A DNA stretch of 64,000 nt from Ailurus styani (GCA_002007465.1 LNAC01000110.1:62001-126000); one strand, 5' to 3'; shown: positions 24,185-36,715, counted from the stretch's first letter. Numbers and translations are program-made. Notes: a model not told the origin generated them from the letters alone.

Positions 24185-25740
24185 ATCTTTAAATAAATAT
24201 GATTTCAGTTAGTTAAGATGCAGAGGACGACGTAAGGAAGTAGAAATAACAAGGATGCAGTAGAATTTCAAGAACCTTGGCCATAGTGACATGAAATGCT
24301 ATCTATTAAAGGGATGCGAGGTTGAGGGGAGGGCTCTCTTTTTTTTTTTTCCTCCAGCAGGAGTAAACTGAGAGATCAGAAAGACTCAGGGGATGAAAAG
24401 GATAAATAGAGGAGAAAAAGTACACAGATGATGAAGAATATACAGAGCGAGAAAGAGAGGTCGTGACAGAAAGTAGTGGCAAGTGGTTGGTCATAAAACA
24501 GAAGGACATTTTGAACAACTGAGGGTAGGCAAAAGTTGCTTAATGAATTTATAGATGGGACTGTGTCTGGAGAGGCTTCGCTGGGTAGATGATGCATGAT
24601 CAGGCCTGCAATTACACAAGATGCATTGATTAAGCTCCACTCTGAAAACTCAGTTGAAGTTGATTTTTAATACAAAGGATATAATTAAGAGAAATAAGAC
24701 AATTTGTAATAGTCATCCACAGAATAAGGACTCTAAGTAAGATAAATGATATTGGGAACAAATCCAACAAGAATATTTTAATTAAAAATCTTGCATTCAA
24801 GACTGAGCTAGAAGGACAATTACAGGATGGAAGGGAATTGCTGACGTTCCATAAAGACGATGTTCTCATCAGCAGGGCTGCCCTTAGGTTTCAAGGACAT
24901 CCAGTCCATCAACCAAAGAAAATGCCAGTGGTCAGGATGGGGTGAGTATTTGAGATGGCAGAAGCTGAAGGGGAGGACAGTCCTCAAAATATGACAGAAA
25001 ATAAGAGTGGAGGAAAGAGTTGTTGAAGCATTCATCACAATTCATTGCACCTGGTAATTTTCTATTTATATTGGCCTCTGGGATTTAGCTAGAGCTCTAC
25101 ATCCCTGTTTGCCTGGTTTACATCTATTGTCACAGCATCATTTCCTATCTAACATTTGTCATGGGGTGAGCCTAGATGTAGGCATACCTGGTTGAACACT
25201 AAAACTAAGAAAGGTCATGCAGAAGCTAAGTGAATAGGTCAAGCTAGGAGGGGTAGGAAATTTTTAAATTAGATTACTTTGTCCATTGGTGTTTGCCCAA
25301 AGCCACTCCCAGTCAACGTATTTTGCTTTAATCTAATTTGCCCTGGATACACTTGATTTTATAAGCTTAGCTCTTCAGACTGCAGGAGATTAGCTCAGGC
25401 TGAACTACTGACCTGATGATAAAGATCTAATCACAGGAAAAATACCCAAGAGGCTCATAAACCCCTTGAAGCTTCCTCGCTGAATCCCAGTGCTTTTTAG
25501 GTTAAGAGCTAGCTACCTAAAAAGAAATAGTTATTTGTGACCACAAGTGGTAAGTAAAGAATTGTATTAGCATATCTTTCAAGGAGAGAAAAGGGGTTAA
25601 AAAAATCAACATTAACTTGCTTTGCCTTTCCTCCTTCCCCTCTCCATCCTGGAAAACCAACTTATAATTTGAAGATTGTTTCTTGAATACAAAATCAATA
25701 TAAGCCACTCTACAGGCAGATAAGGGATTTTATACTCCAG
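24185..25740. other. No gene recognised
   Basis: 24200-25050 is purine-rich and may be another decayed L2-type sequence like that at 4.6-6.1 kb, but no segment is distinctive. The minus-strand open frames are mirrors of the purine bias. Confidence 0.4.
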
Positions 25741-26188
25741 GACAGGATTTTCCAATTTTGGCATTTAAAATGCCTAGAAGGCTCGGGGCGCCTGGGTGAC
25801 TCAATGGGTTAAGCCTCTGCCTTCGGCTCAAGTCATGATCTCAGGGTCCTGGAATGGAGCCTCGAATAGGGCTCTGTTCTCAGCAGGGAGCCTGCTTTCC
25901 CCTCTCTCTCTCTGCCTGCCTCTCTGCCTACTTGTGATCTATCAAATAAATAAATAAAATCTTTAAAAAAATGAGAACTCTAGACTTTAAAAAAATAATA
26001 ATAATAAAATAAAAATAAAATGCCTAGAAGGCTCATTAAAACACAGGTTGCTGGGCCCTGCCCCCAGAGTGTCAGTAAGTTTGGCATGGACGGGGGGAGA
26101 ATGGAGTGGACCCAGGGGGACGGTATTTCTGACGAGTCCCCAGGTGATGCGAATGCTGCTGGTCCCAAACCACGCCGGAGAACCACTG
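25741..26188 (+). mobile_element. MER20 hAT MITE split by a Can-SINE
   Basis: The right part (26035-26188) reads 'acacaggttgctgggccctg', 'caggtgatgcgaatgctgct' and ends GGAGAACCACTG, as MER20 does. The left piece lies before 25784. The interruption is the SINE described next, whose target duplication lies within MER20. Confidence 0.85.
25785..26016 (+). mobile_element. Can-SINE inserted in MER20
   Basis: Perfect 18-bp duplication AAAATGCCTAGAAGGCTC at 25767-25784 and 26017-26034. After the normal AATAAAATCTTTAAAA tail come about 30 bases of non-A sequence ('gagaactctagac') and a second A-rich stretch, suggesting read-through of a source locus. Confidence 0.95.
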
Positions 26189-26636
26189 CCTGACTGGAGG
26201 TAGCTCAATACCCACTTCTTTGTGTGGTACTCAAGAAACCCTGACTCGTTCTTCCCCCATCACACTGCCGCCCAGATTCAATGAAAATTCAGGTCTGCCC
26301 CCAAATCCCAGATCACTCCTGATTAGTTCGATGCCTCAAGAGTCTCTCCTGACCCTTAGGGACTCACATAAGCATTAACCGAAAACATTTTAAGTTAAAT
26401 GGCTCCCAAAGTGAAAGGCCTCCTCACAAATCCGAAAGTCCAGGGGATACCAACACAAAGCCTACAGGAGCCAGAGGACTAGCTTACATGAACACACCCC
26501 GCATTTGTAGAGTGTGCTCACCATGGACGCCTGATCAGGCTAAAAATCGCTCATCTGTAGTCACTCACCAATTTCTTTCATATCTTCATACGATTGCCAT
26601 CTGGATGACAGTGGGCGATTTTGCAGATTACTTAAT
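26189..26636. other. No gene or repeat recognised
   Basis: Unclassified, less AT-rich than its surroundings. Confidence 0.45.
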
Positions 26637-26652
26637 AAAATTAGATAACCAG

Positions 26653-26847
26653 GGGCTCCTGGGTGGCTTAGTGGGTTAAGCCTCTGCCTTTAGCTCAGGT
26701 CATGATCTCACGGTCCTGGGATCGAGCCCCGAATCGGGCTCTCTGCTTGGTGGAGAGCCTGCTTCCTCCTCTCTCTCTGCCTGCCTCTCTGCTTACTTGT
26801 GATCTCTTTCTCTGTCAAATAAATGAATAAAATCTTTAAAATAAAAT
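26653..26847 (+). mobile_element. Can-SINE, young subtype
   Basis: Perfect 16-bp duplication AAAATTAGATAACCAG at 26637-26652 and 26848-26863. The head begins GGGCTCCTGGGTGGCTTAG; the B-box region 'gggatcgagccccg' is intact. Confidence 0.94.
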
Positions 26848-27189
26848 AAAATTAGATAACCAGTAAACCATTGTAGTGCTTAAAGTTTTTTAGGTCCGGA
26901 ACTTACTTGGAGAAACCGAGGAAAGCTATGGATATTTTCCCCAAGTAAATACATCCAATTTGTTTGGGGGAGACAGTTCGGTACCTCCTGAGAGGTCTAT
27001 ATTCTCCCAATTCAGAACCTCCTGCTCAAGGGTTTCAGGTTGATGCCCTCCTGCTCAACAAGCTGCCTCACAATCCTAGGATACAAAGGCCACTTCCCAG
27101 AGGATTTCAGAGTCAGGAGGAGCTAGCTCCCCACAGACACAGTCTATGTCTTCACCTCAATCTTCTTCTGTCCTAGAACTGTATTCATT

Positions 27190-27890
27190 TTAGCTGTTGT
27201 GAAAAATTACCACAAATTTGCAGCTTTAAAACAACACAAACGTATTATCTTACAGCTCTGGAGGTCAGGAGTTAAATCAGTGTGTCAGGGAGGCTGCATT
27301 CCTTCTGGAGGCTCTGGGAGAGAGAATCTGTTTTCTTGCTTTTGTCAGCTTCAAGAGGCCACTTGGATTCTTCGGCCTGTGGTACCTGTCTCCGTCCTCA
27401 AAGCCAGGAGCCTCGCTTCTTCAAATCTCTCTGTTTTCATTTTCATATTTCCAGCCTTCCTTGCAAGGCCCCTGCTTTCGTTTTTCCCTTTGTAAGGCCT
27501 CTGTGATTACACGGGGCCCACCTGAATAATCTCAGATGCTAGTCCCATCTCAATAGCTTTTTTTTTCTTTGAGATTGTATTTATTTATCTGACACAGAGA
27601 GAGAAAGCACAAACAGGGGGAGCAGCAGAGGGATAGGGAGAAGCAGGCTCTCCTCTGAGCAGGGAGCATGATGTGGGGCTGGATCCCAGGACCCTGGGAT
27701 CACAACCCGAGCCGAAGGCAGATGCTCAAAAGACTGAGCCATTCAGGTGCCCCTGTCCCACCTCAATATCTTTAACCTGATTTCTGTAAAGTCCCTTTTG
27801 TATTTACAGAAACACATTCACAGGTGCTGGAGTTAGAACATGGATCCTAGGATATATGTGTGGGAGACACTACTCTGTCTATGAGAGAAT
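27190..27890 (-). mobile_element. MaLR-type LTR relic split by a Can-SINE
   Basis: Reverse orientation. 'gaaaaattaccacaaatttg', 'ttatcttacagctctggagg', 'ccttctggaggctctgggag' and, beyond the SINE, 'ctttaacctgatttctgtaa' and 'acacattcacaggtgctgga'. The better preserved of the two MaLR pieces in the window. Confidence 0.75.
27557..27753 (-). mobile_element. Can-SINE inserted in the MaLR relic
   Basis: Flanked by GTCCCATCTCAATA (27542-27555) and GTCCCACCTCAATA (27755-27768). Head ends TGAGCCATTCAGGTGCCCC. Confidence 0.93.
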
Positions 27891-28711
27891 GAATTTTATT
27901 ATCATCCCTCCAATATACTCTAGTTCCTGGTTGATTATCATTATTTTCAACATCAGTCAAATAAAATTAATAGTAACTGTGGATCTCAGTTAAGCATTTT
28001 GAACTTACCACTAGTAAAGAAGTTGGTAGGACTCCAAGAGCCACTCCATGAATTGTAGAAAACTTCTAAACTTAGATATTTATACACACAAGTTAATAAT
28101 GTCGCTTCTAGCTCTCTAAAACTTACACATTGTGGAAACATGGTCAACAGAGTCTGTATTTCGAGACCAACTGAAAAAAAATAGAAAAAGAACAAATTAG
28201 TTTATCTTAAAAACACATGATGTAATCAATCAAGAATTCCTGTGCTCAAGTATAGAAAACCAAGGAATGCAGTAAGACATGATTTCACTGAAATATTGTC
28301 AAAAATAAAGTGTTTTAGTTGACTCCATGTTCAATATGGGTTTTCAAGATAATGTGTAAGCTGAATTAACAGCAGTATACTATTTAGAAAAGGAGATAAT
28401 ATTGATTCATTAAACAAAGGTTGTTTTGAAGTATCTATGTGGCAGACAATCTCCACTCTTTTCTGTTACTATGTCTTCATTTTTAAAAAGTTTAACTTCA
28501 AAAAACCTGGATAAAAAAAAATCACAGTACAGTTACAGGAAAAGGCCTAAACTTTAAACTCAATAAAATCTTGGTACAACAAATTTTCTTCTGAATTATT
28601 GTATCTGTTCCTGCAGTTTTATTACCAAAAATGTATTTAAAACAGCTTTTTTTATCATCAGTTGCATCACGCATATTAAAGTTTTAAACCATCTGCTTTC
28701 CAAAATGTTCA
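27891..28711. other. No gene or repeat recognised
   Basis: AT-rich unique-looking DNA. Confidence 0.45.
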
Positions 28712-28732
28712 GTTCAACATCACCATCTGCTG

Positions 28733-28960
28733 AAGGGGATTAAGAGCAAATCTTGATGAGCACAGAGTAATATACCGAATTATTGAATCACTATATTGCA
28801 CACCTGAAAGCAATTGAACACTTTCTGTTCACTATACTGGAATTAAAATCAAATTTAAAAAAACAAAGGAAATTCTGACACAGATTACAAGATGGATGAA
28901 CTCTGAAGACATTATGCTAAGTGAAACAAACCAGTTACAAAAGGAAAAAAAATAATAAAC
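28733..28960 (+). mobile_element. Rearranged L1 3' end (two pieces out of order)
   Basis: 28733-28858 is the extreme L1 3' end ('attgaatcactatattgcac', 'ctatactggaattaaaa'). It is followed at 28870-28950 by a more 5' L1 piece ('gatggatgaactctgaagac', 'attatgctaagtgaaac'). Both are plus-oriented. CATCACCATCTGC and CCTCACCATCTGC flank the pair. Confidence 0.75.
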
Positions 28961-28975
28961 CTCACCATCTGCAAC

Positions 28976-30650
28976 ATTTGAAAACTGTTTTTCTTTAATT
29001 TTGCTCCTATTTCTCATGAACATCTCTCAGTATTAACTGCAGTATCATCATTGACAGAATTTACAGTCTATCGTCATGTTTAGCTAAATATTCAATATAT
29101 TGTAATCTTAAACTGCAGCAAGAGTAGCAAAGACGGTATTATAAAAATCTTGTAAACAAGCAGTTCTGTCCATGATGCCCTAAATTGTCTCAACCTTTTC
29201 CACAGACTCAAACCCCTGTTTCATTATTTGTATTTAGGATAGACAAATATTTTTAAAATCCTGAAGTGATGCATAAGTAGGCAAATGCTATTTGGGTTAC
29301 AAGTTTTAGGACAAAGAGGTAATCAATTCTTCTTCAATGAAGTAAACGTGGGAAAAAACCAGATAAACAGAAGCGGTGATGAATGAGTGTATCGGGCCGC
29401 AGACCCAAGGGCACCAGAAGGGAAACCGGGCTCGGTCCCATTGTTCACGTGAGGCTGTCATCGGCTGACCTGTCCTTCCTTCACCCCATTTCTCATCTGG
29501 TCTGCAGGTAAGAACAGTAGCACATGAGTGGCCCTTGAGCCTCCTCCCTAACTTGAAAGCCTTTTGTCCCAACTCTTTCATTACTACAGTGACCCTCTAA
29601 AAGGCTTGGAAAAATACCTGGCTGGGCTCCCAAACCATGCTGGCACAAGGATTCTCTCAGGCTATCTCAGACCACTTTTGCCTAGACACGTCCCAGACAG
29701 TCCCTACCCACACCATGCCATGTTGGAGAAAGGGGCCCTTGAGGTGGTGCTGACTCCCAGGACGTTACTTGAACTGGGGTTCAGAACACTCCCCCCCACC
29801 CCGCCCCAAACACCACCAAACACTGCTTTAATTAGGATTTCTACTGTTTTTCTCTTTCCTGGTATTTGGCCTCAAACATCAGTCAGGGCACGAAGGCCAT
29901 TCCCTGGGGAAAAATCACACCAGTATCTAAACCTTCTGTTTTCCCGTCTAGCTTCTCCTCCTTCTTCCCACCGCCCACCCTTCTAGTCTGGCAAACTCGA
30001 ATACTATCTCCGGAGACAGGAAACAGTGGCTCTGCCTGACTCTTAGCTTACACTTCTGAAGCTCAGAAGCTAAGTATTGACTTGTTTGTTCTGTGGTGTG
30101 CTGTAATAACAGGCCAATTTCGAGTAAAGTCTGCTTCTTGCCCTATCTGGGTAGCAGGGCTATAAGGACGGAAGAAGGGGGAGGAAGGCTCGTTCCTGGG
30201 ATGCCAGGAGATGAGTCTTAGTCTCCAACTTAGAAAGACAAGAAAAAGGATAACTGTCACAGGGAATATCTGGAGGGGAAGCATTTAAATTATTCTTGAA
30301 ATTACAGGAGTTTTGAAGTGAAAATAGCTCTACATGAGAGGGAGTAGGACCAGAGAGTTAAATCCAGGCTATAATAGGAACTTACCTACTCAGGGGAGAG
30401 GGAGAAAATTGCTAATTAATTAACCAGCTTTTTAATGTTTGTGTAATTTTACTGTAATTTTTCCTGATGTAAGTTAAATTTTAGATTAGATTTTTAAAAT
30501 TATTTTTAAAATTTTAAAAATTAGATTTTTAAAATTTAGATGTTTAAAATGCAATGAGGAATGAAATGTGCTGGGCAGAAAAGAATTCACTCACATCGTT
30601 ATGACTTCTCTTCAGGTCACACGGTAGCTGCAAAATTTTTACAGTTAGGA
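28976..30650. other. No gene recognised
   Basis: 29330-30060 is the most GC-rich patch downstream of the gene and has a 140-residue open frame (29564-29986) with no recognisable domain. No CpG-island-like density is apparent. Confidence 0.4.
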
Positions 30651-30651
30651 A

Positions 30652-30766
30652 GGGCACCTGGCTGGCTCAGTCAGCAGACCTAGTGACTCTTAATCTCAGG
30701 GTTGTAGGTTCAGGTTCCATGTTGGGTGTAGAGATCACTTAAAAAAATAAATAAATAAGTCTTAAT
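30652..30766 (+). mobile_element. Can-SINE, short head-only subtype
   Basis: Head GGGCACCTGGCTGGCTCAG, then 'gggttgtaggttcaggttcc' and 'ttgggtgtagagatcactta' with an AAATAAATAAATAAG tail and no CT-rich middle. Confidence 0.9.
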
Positions 30767-31302
30767 TTTTTTTTTATTTTACTTCAGGAAAAAGTGAAAA
30801 AAAAAATACAGAGAATTTGTCCTCATCATCTTCTCCCCTTCTTACTGAACACTTTCACTCCTAAACCTCAGATGCTACCAAATATGAAGGCAGTTGGCAA
30901 AAATTTATATTTTTGTATTGTTACTGAAGTAATGCTTGTGTTTTGCTAGACAATTGTATTTTTCAAAGCACAACGCAAATTTTATTCTACACAGTAACAA
31001 GGAAAGAATCCAGGCACCAGCCCTTAAGCACATTATAATCTCCTGGTATAAGAAAATAATCCACTTAGTTCTATGGAGAATGAAGTGCTATGATTCCCTA
31101 GAGGAGCGATAGGAAACAGGCCACCTGAGCATGTGTCCCCAGAGCCACAGGCTGACCCTAGACGATGCTGGCACTTGGGAAATAAGCTGCCAACTACTGA
31201 GTAGCACAGAGAGCCACAAACCAATATAGAAATAGCCTTACTCATGCAATCTATTTTAGCATTGAAAGCTTATTTAATCCATCTTTTAAAATACCTTTTA
31301 CA

Positions 31303-31503
31303 GGGATGTCTGAGTGGCTCATTCAGTTAAGGGTCCCACTCTTGATTTCAGCTCAATCATGATCGCAGTGTCGTGAGATCGAGCCCTGAGTAGGGCTCCA
31401 CACCAGGCATGGAGCCTATGATTCTCTTTCTCCCACTCCCTCTGCCCCTGCCCCCACTCATGCTCACGTGCTCACTCACTCTCAACCAATAAAAAAAAAT
31501 AAC
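31303..31503 (+). mobile_element. Can-SINE, diverged
   Basis: Head GGGATGTCTGAGTGGCTCAT. Flanked by AAATACCTTTTACA and AAAGTATCTTTTACA. The CT-rich middle is replaced by 'cccctgcccccactcatgct'. Confidence 0.9.
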
Positions 31504-31517
31504 AAAGTATCTTTTAC

Positions 31518-32185
31518 ATAAGATAAGCATGACAAAATATGTTCTTATAAATTATTTCTTCATAATAATAGCCGCTTGTAATTTTATTATCCTTTTTCCC
31601 TTCTGGTTATGGCTTACTACTACAGCTAATAATGTTGGACTTTGTACTTGACTTACCTTTCAACCTGATTTAGGGGCTTTCCTGAAAGTCCCTGATGTGT
31701 TTCCTCATACATATCAAGATACTTTTAATGACAGGTGATAGGAACCCCACTCAAACTAAAGGTATTTCATTGCCTCCCATAACTAAAAGTCCAGATGAAG
31801 AACAAATTGCTTGAGTCGTCCAATTTGGGATTTTCTCCATTTCTCTGCAATGCTCAACTCCATGTTTCTGTATGTGTTCTTTTTTTCCCCCCCTTAACTC
31901 ACTCTCTATATAATTGCAATACAGCTGCTGTCAACAACTAGGGCAACCTGATTCCTCATTCACATCTGGCTGGAGAATCTGGCTTTCCATTGTTCTCTGT
32001 TAAAAGGAAGGAAGGACTTTCCCAGGAACCGCCAAAAAACTTGCCCTGGTGCCTCATTAATGAGAATATGAGGTTGATCGTCATTCTATACAAGCCACTA
32101 TTAAAGGGAATACCAAGACCAACCAGTTCTACCCCATAAGGTGAAGTCAATTACACAAACCTTACAAATGATAGAAGAAGGAAAT
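31518..32185. other. Possibly an old repeat, no gene
   Basis: 31725-31900 ('aggtgataggaaccccactc') has the feel of an ancient interspersed repeat, but I cannot name it. Confidence 0.35.
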
Positions 32186-32238
32186 CATCATCATCATCAT
32201 CACCATCACAGTCACCATCACCATCACTATCAACACCA
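32186..32238. repeat. (CAT)n/(CAC)n imperfect trinucleotide tract
   Basis: Runs of CAT and CAC triplets (ATCATCATCATCATCACCATCACAG and so on) with interruptions; non-coding. Confidence 0.95.
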
Positions 32239-32460
32239 TTTCAGATAGGTTATGGAAATTAAACATATTGGCCTTCATTTTTTTTTCTATTAGAGACCCC
32301 CAATAATGCATCTCTCCAGTGACCTATTCCACAGCATGGAGCTTAAAGTAGCCTTTTTCTAAACTTCTATGTCCAGCTCTTTCCTTCCCATGCTCCTCCT
32401 GCAAGCCTTCCCAATCAAGCACACTCTTTCTCCCTGGGTTCTGCTAAAGAAAGGTAAATG

Positions 32461-32663
32461 GGGCGCCTGGGTGGCTCAGTGGGTTAAAGCCTCTGCCTTC
32501 GGCTCAGGTCATGATCTCAGGGTCCTGGGATCGAGGCCCGCATCGGGCTCCCTGCTCGGCAAGGAGCCTGCTTCCTCCTCTCTCTCTGCCTGCCTCTCTG
32601 CCTACTTGTAATCTCTCTCTGTCAAATAAATAAATAAATAAAATCTTTAAAAAAAAGAGAGAG
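32461..32663 (+). mobile_element. Can-SINE, young subtype, very well preserved
   Basis: Perfect 15-bp duplication AAAGAAAGGTAAATG at 32446-32460 and 32664-32678. Head GGGGCGCCTGGGTGGCTCAG plus 'GTGGGTTAAAGCCTCTGCC', intact B box, (AAAT)n tail. One of the youngest-looking copies here. Confidence 0.96.
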
Positions 32664-33084
32664 AAAGAAAGGTAAATGAATATCCTGTATGCTATTCATT
32701 CCTGTACTAACTTGCTGATTGACTGACATTCAGCTTTGTGATGAATAATATGAAGGAACAGTAGTTGTTAATTATGGTAATTGTTGTCACATGTGGATTA
32801 GTAAGGCTTGGGAATCCACCTTTTCAGGAATCTTGTTTCCATGGGTAAATGAATTTATCTTATATAATTTTTATTGCCATAAATTCATTCATTATTTGAA
32901 TTAGCATATGGCTCTAAATTTAAATACCAGGTTTTCTAAATTAATGTGACCATTCATTCATTGAATAGAAGTGATATTGCACAATCTAATCCTGTAGATA
33001 GGAAATGGCCATCTCTATTTTTGCAAAATGAAGGCTAAACACAATTATGCATATTTAGTAGATAGATGTAACAAGCATTTTTTT

Positions 33085-33240
33085 TTAAATTGAGTGTATC
33101 CAGGACCTTCACATTTGTTTTTCATTTCATCTTCACAACATTTTTGGAAGGCAGATTTATAACTTCATTTTACAGGTGAGCAAAAGAGGCTTAGAGAGGT
33201 GACTTGCCAAACAAAGGTGACCAAGCTAGTTAAATGTCGA
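33085..33240 (+). mobile_element. MIR
   Basis: 'catttcatcttcacaacatt', 'cattttacaggtgagcaaaa', 'gaggcttagagaggtgactt' and 'gtgaccaagctagttaaatg' trace the MIR core and 3' half. Confidence 0.75.
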
Positions 33241-36200
33241 GGCTGCAGGAGAATAGGACATAGTAAATCCTGACTCCAGTTCCACTTTACTCATGAGTTT
33301 AAATAGGAAGTCGTAATGGCTAGACACTGGACAGGGCAATGTCAGGGTAGCAGTGAATTTAATTTCCAGGAACCATATACTGAAAGAATATTTTGCTACA
33401 TGTTAAACTTATTCATCTTCAGTGTGGGCCAGGAGACGTAAGACACTGTTTGACCAGAAAATTTTTTAAGAAATAAAAATCACTACACATTAATAATAAG
33501 AGAGATCATTACTCACTATTCTATAAAGTTTATAGAATATGTTAGTCTGATATCTCTCCTACACAAAAACAGTAATTTTCTTAAAATTGCCCAACATTTT
33601 AGTTTCCAACCATAGACGCAAGCATATACACCACCAGGTTTTTTACTGACCTTGATAGTTTTGAGGAGCGCTAGTCAGCTGTTCTGTACAGTGTTCTCAA
33701 CTGGCATTTGTCTGATGCTTTTTCCTATGATAAGACTGGGGTTATCTATGGGTTATTGCCCACAGTCTTTTTTTAGTCTAGTGTGAATGAGTAAAGTCTA
33801 AGAAAAACATATGAGAGATCTGTATTAATGGTTTGTTCTGCTTATATGCAGAACTTACCCCATTTCCCAGAAAAAAATTAATTTCTCTTACTACAAAACC
33901 CCATTTGATATAAATGTCTTTTCATGTTTTCATACCACACAGATCATAATAGCTTCAACTAATGTCCTCTTCTTGGTTTAAAGGTGTATGAAGGTAATTA
34001 AATAGCAAAATTAGGTATTTTGATGAAACAAATGACCACTCACAGACTTCCTTTTTAAACATAATAGTTTAGCTTGCCTAGCAATCACCAAAATATTTGA
34101 TTAGGGCAGGATTTACAGTAGATTTGACTGTTATCTTTGATATAAACCAATTAGTTCCTATTTTTCCTTTATTGGTTTTCTTGGCAACATCAAGAAAGAA
34201 TTGCCTTTTCGTTTGCTAAACTCACTCTGACAGAAATTTGTTCACTATGTTATTGCTTTTTTGACATAAACTTTCACATATTATCTTTAAGATATGTAGC
34301 TCATTCGCATGAGAATATAATATCTAGTCTCAATACCACAGCTCTTAATATATGGAGAATTTGCTTTAATCTTCCATTATGTCATTAACAATTTATAAAA
34401 CGTACGTCTGTAGAAAATGGCATTTTTTGGCCCAGAGGTTCACTTACAGATAATAGTACATTCAAGAAACAGCACAAAGAAGAGTCATAATAAAAAAGAC
34501 AGCAAATGACTTACCTAACTCCATTCCCAAATGTGGCGGCTCAATGTCAGCATAAGTCTGTCTTGGACTCACCCATGACCGGTATGGGTCCCTTGTTCCC
34601 ATCCATCATGCCTATGGAAGCAAAGTAATCCCTTGGCTGCTCTTTCTATTCTGGCCCTAATTCATAAAAAGGTAGAAAGAAGTAAAATATCTGCCAATTT
34701 AATTCCAAGAGAATTGCACCGTGAATCATACTAGAAGACCCTAAGAAACACAGTCAATGGATAATTCTGTGAATATCTGTAGAGGTACTTTACTGCAATT
34801 TTTCTTCCATGTCAAGAATTAGAAGTGAAGGAACTGAATTTCAGTTTGAACCAGAATTAATCTAATTTCCATTTTGAAGGGCAAGATGGCAGCACTTAAT
34901 TTCAAGCGATTTTGGCTTCTCTTCTATCATTTCCCTCACATTTGGGTCTACATCCTTGAGAGTGTGCTGTGGATGGATACTGGAGAGGAGGGGGGCACTG
35001 GGTTACCCCACCATGCAGTTATCTCTGGAAAAGTCAGTTTTATTTGGATCCCAAAGATCCATGAAGTTAGCCACTGAGATGCCCCTATTTCTAGCCCCTA
35101 GCCCTCTAGAAGCCAAATGTCCTTCTCACTAATTTCCTGCTAAAGTCAGTCATGGGAACCATTCTGTTTCTGAAATAGCCTCATGAATTCTCATAGGTTT
35201 CTGTGACCCTAAGACCAGAGACTTTCTAAGTGGAAGCCCATTCTTCTAAAACCCCTCTTTTCTACCTCTCTTTTCTTGAGGATTTCATATTTTAGAAATG
35301 AAAATCAGAAAACCTCCTTGCCCCCTGTTTTTGTCCTCGTAAACTTGGATCTTGGTAGGGGTTCCATTTTTCATATTCTTTTTCCTTTCGAAAGATAATT
35401 CATATTCTTTTCCTTTTGCCTCCCTCCCTTTTTTCTTTTTTTGCAAGTGTTCTTAATATATAATACATGTGGGCGACTCCCTTCTCCAGGTTTCTAGACA
35501 TTTTGTCTTAGTTTCTAGCTCTTTAAACACTTTAATCCTTAGTGTATTTTGTCTTAAAGGAGTTTTGAATGTCATGGGTCTTATTTTCTATTTTTCTCTT
35601 ATGTCATGAGTTATTTCGTGCACTGATGGAAATTTTCTATAACCAAGGGAAAGGCAGAGAAACTCATTATCTCAATTTTCTACAATTAATTACCCTAATT
35701 AATTACACAGAGGGCTCATCTTGGTCTTTAGATGTGTTTTCAATGTGGCTGGAGTTTCTTTTGCCTTTGAAGCATTTTTCAGTGGCATAAGTGTGAGGCT
35801 TTGTTTCCTCCATCCATCTATTGTTTCTTTGAAAACCTTGTCTCATGTGTTTCCTATTTTCCAGTAATTTCTGACAATGTTTTATCCACTGAAGACAGAC
35901 TCTCTTGTTCCCTTCATTCCCCCATCTTTTAGTGGATTATTGTCGTCATGATATTTTGTCTTTTACTGTAATGGATTTGACAGGGAAGGTGCAGGTAAGG
36001 GAATGAGGTATATAGGCTAAATTCACCATCATCATCTCATCTCTAACGATTTTAAGAAGTTATGAGTTAGTAGTAAAATGTTCATTCAGATTTATTGCAG
36101 TAAAGAGCACCCATAAATTAAAACTATGTATATAAAGGCAAAGCAGATTTTTAATGGGAAAGGTAAAGAATCCAAATCACCAATATAAAAATTAAGTGCC

Positions 36201-36504
36201 AATTTATTCATTCACTTAATAGTTTTTAATAAAGATCATTCATCCATTCTCATATATAACGGGAGAATGGATACACTTAGACTTATTTAATTCATTCTGA
36301 CTTAAGAATTCTTTTCTCTTTTAAAATTTTTTATTTCTGCAAAATTGATTACATTTTGTCATTTTTTTAATCTTACAGTTTTACCTTTTATTTTTATGTT
36401 ACTATGCTTAACCTTTACATTTAAAAAATACTTTAACTTTGTAACACTTGTTTTCCTAATAACTACAAAAAGGAACCACCATATCTGCAACTTCTCTTCC
36501 AACC
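33241..36504. other. Longest repeat-poor stretch, no gene seen
   Basis: Some 3.3 kb without any interspersed repeat that I recognise, AT-rich throughout. In repeat-dense DNA this could reflect conserved non-coding sequence or just older unrecognised repeats. No open frame, RNA gene or promoter is convincing. Confidence 0.45.
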
Positions 36505-36520
36505 AAAATAAGCTTTTTTA

Positions 36521-36705
36521 AAAAATTTTATTTATTTATTTGACAGAGAGAGATCACAAGTAGGCAGAGAGGCAGGCAGAGAGAGAGGAGGAAGCAGGCT
36601 CCCCGCTGAGCAGAGAGCCCGATGTGGGGCTCAATCCCAGGACCCTGAGATCATGACCTGAGCGGAAGGCAGAGGCTTTAACCCACTGAGCCACCCAGGC
36701 ACCCC
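36521..36705 (-). mobile_element. Can-SINE, first of a tandem pair
   Basis: Tail 'aaaaaattttatttatttat', young-subtype GA-rich middle, head ending GAGCCACCCAGGCACCCC. The target piece AAGCTTTTTT occurs before it (36510), between it and the next SINE (36706) and after the second (36952). Confidence 0.93.
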
Positions 36706-36715
36706 AAGCTTTTTT

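Noticed and set aside
29564..29986. 140-residue plus-strand open frame in a GC-richer patch
   Set aside because: No family resemblance, proline-rich from base composition, and no promoter, exon or polyadenylation context. A nearby CAGGTAAGAA (about 29506) looks like a splice donor, but no matching exon could be defined.
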